Shown here: one piece after another, positions 45,041-57,244 of the stretch
Layout: every line of letters starts with the position of its first letter
Position numbering within the stretch: the first letter of the stretch is position 1
From: Stomorhina lunata
Taxonomy: Eukaryota; Arthropoda; Insecta; Diptera; Rhiniidae
Length of the DNA: 64,000 bases
Direction: 5' to 3'
Assembly: GCA_933228675.1 (NCBI GenBank)
Contig: OW121743.1
Span: 110,355,468-110,419,467 of the forward strand
Program-made: the position numbers and the translations under genes
Notes under the pieces: model-generated
Seen by the model: only the letters and a program-made list of their open reading frames with translations
Told to the model about the DNA's origin: nothing
Database searches by the model: none

Positions 45041-46215
45041 TTTCTACAATTTTAATGAAAAAGAAGTTTTAAAATGAAAACATTGTTATCAAAAGATAGT
45101 ACACGAAAGAATTTTTTGTTAAAACTTTCTTAATATTTTATATACATATAAATATTTATATTCTTTTTACTTAGTATTGGATTATAATTCATGGCTTAAA
45201 CATTTTTTCAGTTGTTATTTTAGATTTTTTTAATTATTGTTTTTCTTTAATAAACAATTAAGCAGTTAAATTAAGCATAAAATTCTTAATACGAAATATA
45301 TATATTATTTTATTTCCAAAAAATACCCAAAAAAATTTTCTTGAAATTATTTAAACGTGATCTTACATCTTTTATAGACAATTTATGAGTGATTTTAATA
45401 TTTTCAATAATTGTTATGTCAGTATTTTTAATAATTTTGAAAATCTACCATTAAATTTGAGATCTTAAGAGTTTTAGTTACACCTGAAAAAATTGTCTAT
45501 TATTCTTTTGTTATAACAATTTTCCTTCTTATTTCGTAATTTTTTTGCCAAATCATTATTCAACTCATAAATATTTTATTTTCAAAATTTGGGTCAAGTC
45601 TATTTGAGAGTTTGAAGTTACAAAATAACAAATAAAAGAGAAAAAACACAACAGAATATTTGTTTCAAACTCAAACACATGTGTTTTGAAAAGGTCAAAA
45701 CTCTTAATGAAAACTTCTTCGTTCTAAAAATATTGAAAATAAAATAGATATTGAACTACATTTCGCAATTACAATTCTAAGAATAACTTATAAGAAATAT
45801 CAAATATTTAAAGAAAAGGAGTGTCTGAGTGCTACAGAAAAAATGATAGACTATATAAATATTAAGACAAGTATTTTTATTTGAAAAAAAAAAATTGAAA
45901 TGATTCATTTTTATGAATTTTAAAAATTTTTTGAATCTTCAAAAATAATCTTATCTTAGCTTTTAATTATTTTCCTATAAATTTTCTTTATTTTCTACTT
46001 ATTTATTACAAAGTTTTATAATTTGTTTGATTTATTATCTCAACGACGACAGTCTGTGATTTTTTATTGACATCATTGAACTTTGTTTAAATTTTCCCAC
46101 ACTCTTTCTTATTAAAATATTGATTAAATGAAATTTTCTATTTTTAATTAAATTAAAAATAGATAAAACTTTTTATCGGACAAGTTTAAGTAAGAATTTT
46201 TAACTCAAGTACAGA
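45041..46215. other. Centre between inverted arrays A8 and A9
   Basis: About 1.2 kb of AT-rich, non-array sequence. No open frame, transposase motif or inverted repeat was recognised. AAACACATGTGTTTTG at 45674-45689 is a short palindrome. Confidence 0.55.
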
Positions 46216-48995
46216 ATATTAAAAATTCAATAAAATTTTTTTTGTTACAAAAATTTTCGATATAAAAAATTTCAAAACAAAATTTTTCTATATAAAAATT
46301 TTTAATAGAAAATTTTTCTATAAAAAAAAATTTCAATATAAAATTTTTTATACAAAAATTTTCAATAAAAAATTTTTCGATACAAAAATTTTCAATAAAA
46401 AATTTGTTGATATAAAATTTTCAATAGAAAATTTTTTGATATAAAAATTTTCAAAAGAAAATTTTTAGATATCAAATAATCAATAGACAATTTTTTGATT
46501 TTTAATAGAAAGTTATATGATATAAAATTTTTTATAGAAAGTTTTGCAATACAAAAATTTTCAATAGAAGTTTTCTACAAAAAATTTTTCGATATAAAAT
46601 TTTTTTATAGAAAATTTTTTGATATAAAAATTTTTAATGGAAAATTTTTCTATTTCAACACAAAATTTTCAATAGAAAAATTTTTGATATAAAAATTTTC
46701 AATCGAAAATTTTTTTATATAAAATTTTGAATAGAAAATTTTTTGATATACAAATTTTCAATCGAAAATTTTTTGATATAAAAATTTCGAATAGAAAATT
46801 TTTTCTATTTAAAAATTTGCAATAGAAAATTTTTCGATAGAAAAAAAAACTTTCGATACAAAAATTTTTAATAGAAAATTTTGCGATATAAAAATTTGAA
46901 TAAAAAATTTTTTGATATAAAAATTTTCGACATAAAATTTTTTGATACATACATTTTTGTATAGAAAATTTTTCAACATAAAAATTTTCAATAGAAAATA
47001 AAAAATTTTTAAATTTAATAGAAAATTTTTTGATAAAAAAATTTCCAATAGAAAATTTTTCGATATAAAAATTTTTAGTAGAAAATTTTTCGATACAAAA
47101 ATTTTTAATAGAAAATTTTTTAGAAAAATTTTTAATAGAACACTTTTTATGTAAAAAAATTTTTAATAGAAAATTTTTCTATAAAAAAAATTTCAATACA
47201 GAAAATTTTTCGATATAAAAATTTCCAATCGAAAATTCTTCGATATAAACATTTTTAATGGAAAATTTTTCTATATACTTTGAATAAAAAATTTTTCTGT
47301 AAAAAAATTTTCAATAGAAAATTTTTCGATATAAAAATTTTGAATAGAAAGTTTTGGGATACAAAAATTTTTAATACAAAATTTTTCGATATAAAAAAAT
47401 TGAATATAATATTTTTTTAATACAAAAATTTTCAACAAAATATTTGTCGATATAAAAATTGTTTGATATAAAAATTTTTAGTAGAAAATTTTTCAATATA
47501 AAAATTTTTAATACAAAATTTTTCGATATTAAAATTTTTAATAGAAAATTTTCGGTAAAAATTTTCAATAGAAAATTTTTCTTTTTAAAAATTTCTAATA
47601 GAAAATTTTTCTTTTTAAAAATTTCTAATAGAAAATTTTTCTTTTTAAAAATTTCTAATAGAAAATTTTTCTATACAGAAATTTTCAACAAAAAATTTTT
47701 CGATATAAAAGTTTTTAATAGAAAATTCTTCGATATAGAATTTTCAATAGCAAATTTTGGGATATAAAAATTTTCAATTGCAAATTTTTTGATATAAAAA
47801 ATTTCAATAGAAAATTTTTCGATATAAAAATATCTAATGGAAAATTTTTTTATCTGAAAAATAATATAATTTTTAATGGAAAATTTTTCTATATAAAAAT
47901 TTCAATAGAACATTTTTTGATACAAAAATTTATAATTTTGATATAAAAATTTAAAATAGAAAATTTTTCGATATACAAATTTTGAATGGAAAGTTTTGGA
48001 ATACAAAAATGTTTATTTAATACAAAAATTTTCAACAAAAAATTTGTCGATAGCAAAATTTTTTAATACAAAAATTTTTAATAGAAAATTTTTTAGAATA
48101 AAAATTTTGAATAGAAAATTTTTCGATATAAAAATTTTAAAAAGAACATTTTTGGTAAAGACATTTTCAAAAGAAAATTTTAATATAAAAATTTTTAATA
48201 GAAAATTTTTTTAATATAAAAATTTTCAATAGAAAATTTTTTTAATAGAAAAATTTTCAATACAAAATTTTTTGATAAAAAATTTTCAATACAAAATTTT
48301 TTGATAAAAAATTTTCAATAGAAAATTTTGCGAAACAAAAATTTTCAATAAAAAATGATATACAAATTTTTAATAGAAAATTTTTTTAAATAAAAATTTT
48401 GAATAGAAAATTTTTGGTATAAACATTTTTAAAAGAAAATGTCGATATAAAAATTTTCAATAGAAAATTTTTTTAATACAAAAATTTTCAATATAAAATT
48501 TTTTGATAAAAAATTTTCTATAGAAAATTTTGCGATATAAAATTTTCAAAAGAAAATTTTCCGATATAAAAATTTCGAATAGAAAATTTTTCTGTATAAA
48601 AATTTCTAATAGAAAATTTTTCTATACAGAAATTTTCAACAGAAAATTAAAAATTTTCAATAGAAAATTCTTCAAAACAGAATTTTCAATTTTTGGATAT
48701 ACAAATTTTCAATTGCAAATTTTTCGATACAAAAATTTTCAATAGAAAATTTTTCAAAATAAAAATTTTTAATAGAAAATTTTTCGATATAAAAATTATA
48801 TAAATTGTTCTATACAAATTTTTAAAAATAAATTTTTAATAGAAATTTTTTGGATAAAAAAATTTTTAATACAAAAATTCTTGGTGCAAAAATTTTTAAT
48901 AGAAATTTTTTCGATATAAAAATTTTAATAGAAAATTTTCGATATACAAATTTTTAATAGAAAATTTTCTGATATAAAAATTTTTCGATATGAAA
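46216..48995. repeat. Minisatellite array A9, 30 bp unit with GATATA linker
   Basis: The unit is GATATAAAAATTTT, CAATAG, AAAATTTTTC. About 90 units, diverged. It is the inverted counterpart of A8. Open frames at 46495-46692, 46699-46950, 46809-47048, 47371-47568, 47459-47767, 47996-48214 and 48530-48745 are repeat translations. Confidence 0.96.
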
Positions 48996-50061
48996 AATAT
49001 TATTTGTGATCCACCAAGGGTTAAAAATTTTAATATTTTGTAACACATCATAATTATTTAATAATTTAACATAAAAATTACTTAAAACCATAAAGACCTT
49101 CAGCTAAAGATTAGAATGTTAATGCAATTGAACAAATTTAATTTTCTAATTAATATTAATTTAATATAAATATAAAAATTACAATTATTCATGATTTTTC
49201 AATAATTTAATAAATAAAACCGCAAACAATTTTAATAATTTAATAAATATTTAATAAACTTCCGGTGGAAATAAAATGTTAAGGAAAATTTTGTTAACAA
49301 ATTAAAAGAAAATTTTTAAAATATAATGAATTTTTTATAAAATAAAGATTTTAAAAAATCTGGTAAAAATTAAAAAAAATTTTGTTTACCTAAGGGTTTC
49401 CCCTAGACATAAATATTTACTTTTTTTATTGTCTTAATATTTCTTATCAAAAATTTAATTTACTTCTTTTTAAATTGTTTTTGGTCTTATCTCAATTTGT
49501 TATGGTCAGTCTAGATTAGACAAATTTCGGCATTTCCTTTTTAGCCTTAACTTGGCCATAAAATTTTATTTTTCAATAGTCTTTGATTTCGTTTAATAAA
49601 TTTTTAATTATCTTTAATAACTCATAAGCAAAAATCTCAGTCACAAATTGTTTAAAATTTGTTTTTACTTTTTGCTTTAACATTCACTTGCATTTCAGAC
49701 AATATCAATTTAACATTTAAATTTATGATAGATTATTGCCATTTTTTAGTGCGAGTTTGAGGGGATTATTTTTGGTATTTTCCCTGCACGAGCCCAAGGT
49801 TTGTTGGTATATGAGACGTTATTTTGGCTAAGCGTAATGGCTAGTCGAATTATTTTTTTTGTGAACTGATAGAGTTTATTGTTTTATTGATCCTATAAAG
49901 TAAATGAAACTTCAAGAGAAAATTTTCTTAATCTAAATTTAAAAACTGAAATGTCATGGTTTTTGTTATAAAAATTACTAAGCGGTTTTAGAAATCGGAA
50001 ATAGAAATATTTGGAATATTTTAGATATAAAAACTTTATAATTAAAAATTTTCACTGTAGT
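48996..50061. other. Unassigned AT-rich sequence right of A9
   Basis: No gene or repeat block was recognised. It separates A9 from the reverse-orientation tail box at 50062. Confidence 0.5.
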
Positions 50062-50095
50062 GTATTGCACTGTGATTCCAATTTATTACAATTAT
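50062..50095 (-). repeat. Inverted copy of the array-associated tail box
   Basis: The plus strand reads GTATTGCACTGTGATTCC followed by AATTTATTACAATTAT. On the minus strand this is ATAAATTGGAATCACAGTGC followed by AATAC, matching ATAAATTGGGATCCTAGTGC, AATAC at 39428-39452. Opposite orientation to the boxes at 39.4, 39.8 and 42.1 kb. Confidence 0.7.
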
Positions 50096-50984
50096 CATTG
50101 TATAAATACTTTTTGTTTGAAGTAGCTTCTTTCCCTGCAAATCACTTAAATTATAATAAATGTTTGGTTATAGCGCCTTTATTTTAACATTAACTATTGT
50201 ACAAATTTTGGTACGAATTGGTCCATATTTGATCCGTCTTCTCATATATATATTCACATACCGAGGAAACTTATTAAATACTAAAAACTTCCATGTTCGA
50301 TATAAACCCTAACCCCGAAATGTCTTAAATCATGATAAACGTGGACTAGAAATAGATAGAGTGACCACATCTGCATTTATTACATAATGAGTATATATAT
50401 GCTTATCAGTTACCCTGATCCATCCCTATTATAATTTCAAAAATTTTGTTATAAACTTTCAAACTAAAATTATTATCAAATTTCTTTAAAGGAACTTGTA
50501 TAATTTTTTTAGTTTTATCTTTTTATTTGACCAAAATTTCGGAAATTTTTTAAGCAAATTTATAGATCCTGTTTCCTATAGATAGTTCTTGTTTTCCGAG
50601 TATAATTTTAAAAATTTAATTTAATACAAATAATCTTTTCCCATAAAAACAATATCAAAAATTTGCCTAATCTTTTAATTTATGATTCAATCCGTAACAA
50701 TAAAAAATATTGCAATAAAAATTTAATTATCATGTGATTTTTATGGTTTCGGAAATCAGAATATTTTAATGAATGGAATATTAAATTATAAAATAAACCA
50801 TAATCTTATTAGGTAATCGGGGAATTTGAAAGTGTTCAATAGCAGCTGTTTGCACCATCGTTGATAAATTGTAAATTGAAATAAAATGTTTTTTTGCAAA
50901 CTTTAGAATATAAGAATGATTTGGTTCAAAGAACCATTTTTATATTCAAGAACCAGGTTCGAATGACCATTTTTATTTATTAAA
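50096..50984. other. Unassigned sequence
   Basis: No gene seen. 50580-50700 and 51110-51185 share AATAATCTTTTCCCATAAA, AAAATTTGCCTAATCT (or GCTTAATCT) and TTAATTTATGATT, a diverged direct repeat about 530 bases apart. Confidence 0.5.
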
Positions 50985-51812
50985 GCCTAAATGTTATGCT
51001 ATATTTTTCTTTTAATGACAAGCCTACAAGTTATGCTATATTTTTCTAAGAAAAATATTAAATTTATATATAACCTATAACTAATTTAAGAGTATTATTT
51101 TGCTGTTTTCTGTCCGAACAAATAATCTTTTCCCATAAATAAAATAACAAAAATTTGCTTAATCTCTTAATTTATGATTTAATCCGAATAGGGAAATTTG
51201 AAAATTTTTGATTGCAGTTGATTGTACTAACGCCTGATAAGCCTCATGTATTTTGAAATTTCTTTAAGAAAACCTTAGGATATAAGAATAATCCTGTTTG
51301 AAGAACCATTTTATTTTCCACAATTTGGTTCGTAAGATCATTTTTAAATCCTACAAGTTATGCCATATTTTTCCTTTTATGACAAGCCTAAAAGTTATGC
51401 TATATTTTTCTAAGAAAAGTTTTTAGTTTAAAACCTTTTCCTGGAGGTTTTAAATTAAGTTAACATTTTTTGAAATTAAAGCTTTTTCTTAGGAAAATAT
51501 AGCATAACTTGTAGGATTGTTATTTGAAGAAAAAATAGCATAACTGTTTAGCTTTAAAAATTGTTATAATTTTGACTATAACAATCTAGATCGAAGGACC
51601 ATTTCACATGACAAGCCTACAAATTATTCTATATTTTTCTAAGAGAAGTCTTTAATTTCAAACATTTCCTGGAGGTTTTAAATTAAGTTAACATTTTTTG
51701 AACTTAAAACTTTTTCTTAAAAAAATGTAGCATAAGTTGTAGGCATGTCATTTAAATAAAGAAAATAATAGCATAACTTGTAGGCTTGGCCTTAAAAATG
51801 ATCCTTCGAAAC
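50985..51812. repeat. Foldback repeat cluster with AAGCCTACAAGTTATGC arms
   Basis: Hairpin 1 has arms 51381-51424 and 51478-51523. Hairpin 2 has arms 51610-51655 and about 51710-51755. Arms carry GACAAGCCTACAAGTTATGC with CTATATTTTTCTAAGAAAAG, and its inverse. Both loops contain CTGGAGGTTTTAAATTAAGT followed by TAACATTTTTTGAA. Additional single arms lie at 50990, 51025, 51352, 51530 and 51775-51805. Not coding. Confidence 0.85.
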
Positions 51813-52604
51813 GGATTACCAAAATTGAAAGATTAAGCCTTGTTAAGGTATTTGAGCTTATAAACAAAGGCTGCTTTCAAATTTTGTTAATAATATTAAT
51901 TTTGTTTTTTTTTTCCAAGTGAAAGATTTATTATAAGCTCGATTGGAAATCCGGCTTTTTGGAGTACATACATCACTCGAGGCTTTTGATTAATTATATT
52001 ACTTTGTTTCTTTTTGTAAATATTGGTCAAATCATTGTTTATTTGTTTATATTTAACATGAATTCTTTAAAAGTTGTTATCTTTTTATTTTTTTTTATGT
52101 TATTTGATTGCCAATAATGAAAGTCATTTGTCAATAATATATGTAATTAATTATTTAAAGACTTTTTTTCTTTATAAAAAAAAATATTAAGGGTAATCAT
52201 TCTTAGGTGCAAAAAGGTCTTGCAAATGACAATTCGTGATATATCCAGAAATAAAAGTTTAAGGCGCTCAAACTCTAAGCCAACGGCTTAAAATCATTTT
52301 CTTTATTGGCATAATGAAAATTTAAATTTTAACGAAAATTTGTTTAAAATTTTGTAACAAAAAAAATTTTCTCATAAATTATGAGATATCAAAAATTTTA
52401 TAAAAACGTTTTTCAGAAGTATATTGCTCAAGAATACCTAAAATTTAGTATTGAAATAAACTGTTTTTCTAGATAATTATATAAGTTTCTTCAATATTTT
52501 GTATAATACATAAGAAATAAGTAATTCAGGATTGAGTTTTGTAATAAAAGCAAAATATGTTGGTTGGAATACCCTTTTTACGATGCATTTCGATGTTTGT
52601 TAGA
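51813..52604. other. Unassigned sequence
   Basis: AT-rich; no gene or strong repeat recognised. Confidence 0.45.
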
Positions 52605-52732
52605 CCATCATTATCACGAGAGGTATGCCCAATTCTAACAGATTGATAACCACGCATTTATAGTTTGATAGACAAACTAAATACGAATTATATTGTCTAT
52701 ACAAAATATCAACATAAAGCTAAGGTTTCTTT
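52605..52732. repeat. Dispersed repeat, copy 2 (pair of 18541)
   Basis: See 18541-18682: the same ordered landmarks CCCAATTCTA, TGATAACCACG, GAATTATATTGT and AAAATATCAACATAAA. Both copies are on the plus strand. Nothing beyond the aligned part is clearly shared. Confidence 0.7.
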
Positions 52733-53324
52733 AATGTAGTTTGCTTTAAATTAAAAAGTTGTAGGGGATTACAAAGAAACTTCATATGTCCTAAACTCAA
52801 AGCTATTCCGAAAAAAATTATGACGCCGATTAATTTATTGAAGAGATGTCTAAATAATCTATCTTTGAGACTCAGAATCGCAATGAACTCAACTTGATAA
52901 TATAATTTTATAAAGTTGGGCATACAAATTTCTATATATTTTCAAAAAAATATTTGGCGGTTGCAAAATTTAATTTAATTTTCTTATAGGTTTGAGTCTG
53001 GCAAATTTTCTACGAAGCCTTTGAACACCCATAATATTGTATTAAGAAACCTTTTGCAAATTACGGGGGAGTTAATTGAAGAAAATAAAAAAATATTTAT
53101 GGTATTTTGATTATAACAAATTTAATTAAGCAATTTGGTAAAAGTTTAATTTATTGAACTGTCTAAATTTTTTTATAAGTCACAAATCAAACAATTTTTC
53201 AGGTTTTTTTTAAAACAGTTTATTTAAATTTTAAGTCCAGCGTCAATGTTTTTTATAAGAAATCTGGATTTAATATTCTCTAACATGATTGATTCGATTA
53301 AATTTTGTATTGTCACGTGAACAG

Positions 53325-53390
53325 AGCTATATGACTGAGTAAAGACCTGAGGCGGCGATTGATGTCACGGCAGAGCACCGGCTAAAGAAA
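53325..53390 (+). repeat. GC-richer dispersed repeat with CCTGAGGCG (pair of 56670)
   Basis: GCTATATGACTGAGTAAAG, CCTGAGGCGGCGATTGATG, CACGGCAGAGCACCGG matches the reverse complement of 56670-56735 (GCGATAACCAGGCAAAG, CCTGAGGCGAACAGTTG, GGTGGAGTGCCG). Sharply different base composition from its surroundings suggests an inserted element. Family unknown. Confidence 0.65.
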
Positions 53391-53454
53391 ACTTTTAAGC
53401 GGCTTAACAAAAAATGTTGCTCATGTGCGAAATTGTTGAAACTTGGTAACTGGG
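53391..53454. other. Short GC-richer link
   Basis: Continues the unusual composition of 53325-53880; no feature recognised. Confidence 0.4.
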
Positions 53455-53832
53455 TCGTGGCTTTTGAGCTAGTCGGCGTTATTCATTTTGATTACAATAG
53501 CTTTGGAATGTAAGAATATGTCAAGTCGAAGGAGCTTTTGATAGCTTACAATTTTTCTTAACTCTTGAAGTACACGATCATTTGATTTTGATTCTCTGAA
53601 AACAAACGGTTGTGTGACTTCTGAGATAATTGAATAAGGGCCGCGGCATTAAAATTGGTCGGCGGCATTAATTTTGTATACAATAGCTTCGATGTGTGGA
53701 AATATGAAGTCAGTAAAAAAAAATGTTTAATGTTTACAAACTTTCATAACTTTTAAGTGACTTTTGAAAGATACTTTCATTAGATTATGATTCTCTGACA
53801 GCAGCCAGCTTGTAATAATTTCTTCTCTTACG
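53455..53832. repeat. Tandem duplication, ~190 bp unit, two copies
   Basis: 53455-53630 and 53640-53832 share GTGGC or GCGGC, GTCGGCGTTATT (GTCGGCGGCATTA), TACAATAGCTT, AACTCTTGAAGT (AACTTTTAAGTG), CATTTGATTTTGATTCTCTGA (CATTAGATTATGATTCTCTG) and a trailing TGTGACTTCT. Distinctly higher GC than the window average. Confidence 0.78.
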
Positions 53833-53949
53833 ATCACGGGTCGGCGCAAATAGAACAGAACAAAAAAATATTCGGCAGAGTTGCCGTTTTTTTATACTTT
53901 TAACTAAAAGAGGAATTTTTTCCAATGCGTTTTCTACTCCATTCTTTTT

Positions 53950-54905
53950 TAAATATTTTTATAAAAATAATTTATCAAAAATTTTTCTATCGAAAATTTT
54001 TTTTATCAAAAATTTTTCTATAAAAAATTTTTTTATCAAAAATTTTTCTATAAAAAATTTTTTTATCAAAAATTTTTCTATAAAAAATTTTTTTATCAAA
54101 AATTTTTTTATAGAAAATTTTTATCAAAAAGTTTTCTATAAAAAAATTTTTTATCGAAAATTTTTCTATAATTTTTTTGTCAACAATGTTTCTATGGAAA
54201 ATTTTCTATAGAAAATTTTTTTATCAAAAATTTTTCTAAACAAAAATTTTTTTATGAAAAATTTTTCTATAGAACATTTTTTGATCAAAAATTTTTTTTA
54301 TCAAATATATTTTAAAATTTTTCTATAGAATTTTTTTATCAAAAATTTTTCTATAGAAAAGTTTTTATCAAAAATTTTCCATAGAAAAGTTTTTCAACAA
54401 ATATTTTTCTATAGGAAATTTTTTTATCAAAAATTTTTCTATAGAAAATTTTTTTATCAAAAATTTTTCTAAAGAAATTTTTTTTATCAAAAATTGTTCT
54501 ATGGAAAATTTTTTTAACATAAATGTTTCTATAAAAAATTTTCTTACAAAAAATTCTCTATAAAAAATTGTTTTATCAAAAATTTTTCTATAGAAAATTT
54601 TTTTATCAAAAATTTTTCTATAGACAATTTTTTTATCAAATATATTTCAATAGAAAATCTTTTTATCAAAAACTTTTGATAAAAAAATTTAGTTTGGAAA
54701 AATTTTTGATAAAAAAATTTTCTAAGGAAACATTTTTGATAAAAGATATTCCATAGAAAATTTTTTGATAAAAATTTAGAATTTTTTTTATAAAAAATTT
54801 TTCTATAGAAAATTTTTTATCAAAAATTTTTTTATAGAAAATTTTTTTATCGAAAAATTTTCCAAAGAAAAATATTTTTATTAAAAATTTTTCTATAAAA
54901 CAGTT
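53950..54905. repeat. Minisatellite array A10, 30 bp unit with an internal inversion
   Basis: Same unit and orientation as A7 (TTTTTTTATCAAAAATTTTT, CTATAG). At about 54668-54685 the strand switches (ATCAAAAACTTTTGAT), giving about four units in the A6 orientation (GATAAAAAAATTT...), and switches back near 54775-54790. The open frame 54568-54756 is a repeat translation. Confidence 0.95.
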
Positions 54906-56669
54906 TTTGGATCCAAAATACCTGAAAACTATAAAAATCTTAAATTGTTTAATATAAGAATTTATTTCTGTTTTGAAAATTTTGCCAAAATTTACAAAAA
55001 TATTCCCAATGTTTACAAAAATAATAGTGTCGTGGCAACAATGTTCGAGATTATATTTCTTTGTTCTCTCGAACCATGTATTTTGTTGCTATAAATTGGA
55101 TTTTAATTTGTTTCTTGCCTATTTTGTTTTTGTCTTTTCTCTAAAAAAGCGGCACCAGCCAACTCAGTTAACATCCAAATTCCAACTGAATGATTTTAAT
55201 ACTAATTTTTACGAGTTTTATTAGTGATCGTGGTATTTACGAAAATTACATAAAATTTATCTGCTACTGGTGGTATGGGCTGCCTACTCCTGTTTATGAT
55301 ACTCCAAACGGTTTTATGGCGTCTGAGACATTTGGTTGTTAAGTGTTAATCAAACTTATTTTGGAAGTTGATTAAAGATCAAAGAAACTGTCAATTATCA
55401 TTTGAATAAAAAAAGTGAACGGCGTTAAATTTTTGCAGGCGGCTTCCTTTTGGCTTATGCCGTTGCCTTTATTAAAATATTAGAAAATAATATTTTGATA
55501 TTATTTAAAATTCAATTCTGAAGTGCTTCAACACTTAACTACTTTCAAGATTTTAATCTTAATAAAAACATAATTGCTTTTTTCCGTTTTAAATATTTTT
55601 TAAAGAGTCATTGCAAGAAAATTAAATGTATTTTCCCAATTTATATAAATAGAAAGAATTAGCAAGATATAAATAAATTTCAACTTTTTAGATTTTGGCT
55701 GGTTAAAAGTAAATTTTAAAGGAAATTGATAAAGAGATACGAGAGTGCAAAATTATAAAGACCCCTAAACATATGTTATGAACAAGATTATCAGTTATAG
55801 TTAAATTTATGAAAAAAGTTGGTTTTTAAAGAAATTTGTTTACTGGTTTTAGGGCCAGACAAAATGGCTTTAAAAAAGTTTTTTTTTTTTGAAAAAAATT
55901 TGTTTACTTGTAACAGGGCCAAAACAAAAGGATTTTTGTATAATATGGGTAGAATTTTTTGAAATATTTAAATAAATATATTTTAATAAATATGGCTTAG
56001 AATTTTTTAAAATATTTAAATATACAGATTAAAATTTTTGCACGTGTTCGATTTAATTTTATAACTTATTCATTTGCTAATTCAAATAATATTCAAATTT
56101 TTAACAAATTACCTCATACTTATTTATATTTATATGCCTTATCATATTCAAAATTCTCTGCCCCTTTTGATTTGATCACTTTTTTTTAACAAATCCAGAC
56201 CTCTTGAAATTTGTTACCAGTATTTATGGATTCTTTAAGTTCTTTTCTATCTGATTTGTTTATTATTAATATTTTTTTATATTATTTTTTGCGCCTTTCA
56301 CTATTAAAATTTTGAGATAAGATTTTTGCGCGAGTTCTGATATTTGACGGTTTCAAGTAATACTTAATTAAAATTGACAAATGGGTTGTTAATATTCAAA
56401 CATATTTTTAATTAAGAGAAATATGTTAATTTTTTTGGGAAGTAAACAAATTTAAAGGTTTAAAAACCAACAAGTTTGGGATTTTAATTAATTATAAAAG
56501 AACTAAAAATATAAATTTTTAGATACATTTTCCTAAATATAAAAATGAACTCTAAAATTTTGTATTTTACTTATTTTTCTTTAATTTTTATTACAACTTT
56601 ATTATAGTTATTAATTTGTAAGTTCGATTTCATATTTTTTTATTTTACTTAAGGCGGTAAAATAAAAAT
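54906..56669. other. Unassigned sequence
   Basis: No gene seen. 55815-55862 and 55875-55925 share AAGAAATTTGTTTAC or AAAATTTGTTTAC and GGGCCAGACAAAATGG or GGGCCAAAACAAAAGG, a short direct duplication. The 83-codon open frame 54973-55224 has no recognisable domain. Confidence 0.5.
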
Positions 56670-56735
56670 TCCTGACCGACGGCACTCCACCGAGACAACT
56701 GTTCGCCTCAGGACTTTGCCTGGTTATCGCTTTAT
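56670..56735 (-). repeat. GC-richer dispersed repeat, inverted copy
   Basis: Reverse complement of the 53325-53390 family; CCTGAGGCG is kept on the minus strand. Lies directly left of the perfect hairpin at 56752-56891. Confidence 0.65.
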
Positions 56736-56751
56736 AAAGATTAATTATTTT

Positions 56752-56891
56752 TTAAGATTTTTAAATTTATTATCTTAAAACTCTATCAAAGTTGGTTTCA
56801 TACAATTTTTCATTGCCTAGTCACGTGCAAACAAAAATTGTATGAAACCAACTTTGATAGAGTTTTAAGATAATAAATTTAAAAATTTTAA
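56752..56891. repeat. Perfect 54 bp inverted repeat, 22-base loop
   Basis: Arms 56757-56810 and 56833-56886 are exact reverse complements over 54 bases, including ACTCTATCAAAGTTGG and its inverse. Four more pairs extend the stem beyond one G-T position. The loop CATTGCCTAGTCACGTGCAA ends in AC. Perfect arms in this mutated background mean recent origin, conversion or selection. Confidence 0.98.
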
Positions 56892-57244
56892 ATATTTTAG
56901 AATTTTGTGTAACTTTAAACTTAAAAAATCTGAAGTGTAATTTTTTAATTTTTGAATCCTAAGATTTCCGAGAAGTTCTCGTACAAAGCTATGATATACT
57001 TCAAACTAAACAGTCTAGCAATTCCTAACGCCGTTAATATTAACGTTGATCCGTCGTTATTTGGATCACACTTGAACCCAGCTGCCATTAGGGACTAACT
57101 TTTTAAAAAGATCTAAATATACACAAAAAAACATCTAGATTAATTTACCATGGATCCACGTTTGACAATAATGGAAATCGTATTTGACTAGAGTAATTAT
57201 TTAATCAGTCTTATTTCGAGTGTAGAAATCGTAACTTCGACTGC
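56892..57244. other. Unassigned sequence
   Basis: Contains a GC-richer patch (57020-57100) with AACGCCGTTAATATTAACG. No gene seen. Confidence 0.45.

Noticed and set aside
42246..48745. Many Lys/Ile/Phe/Asn-rich open frames in arrays A8 and A9
   Set aside because: Translations of tandem repeats, unrelated to any protein family I know.
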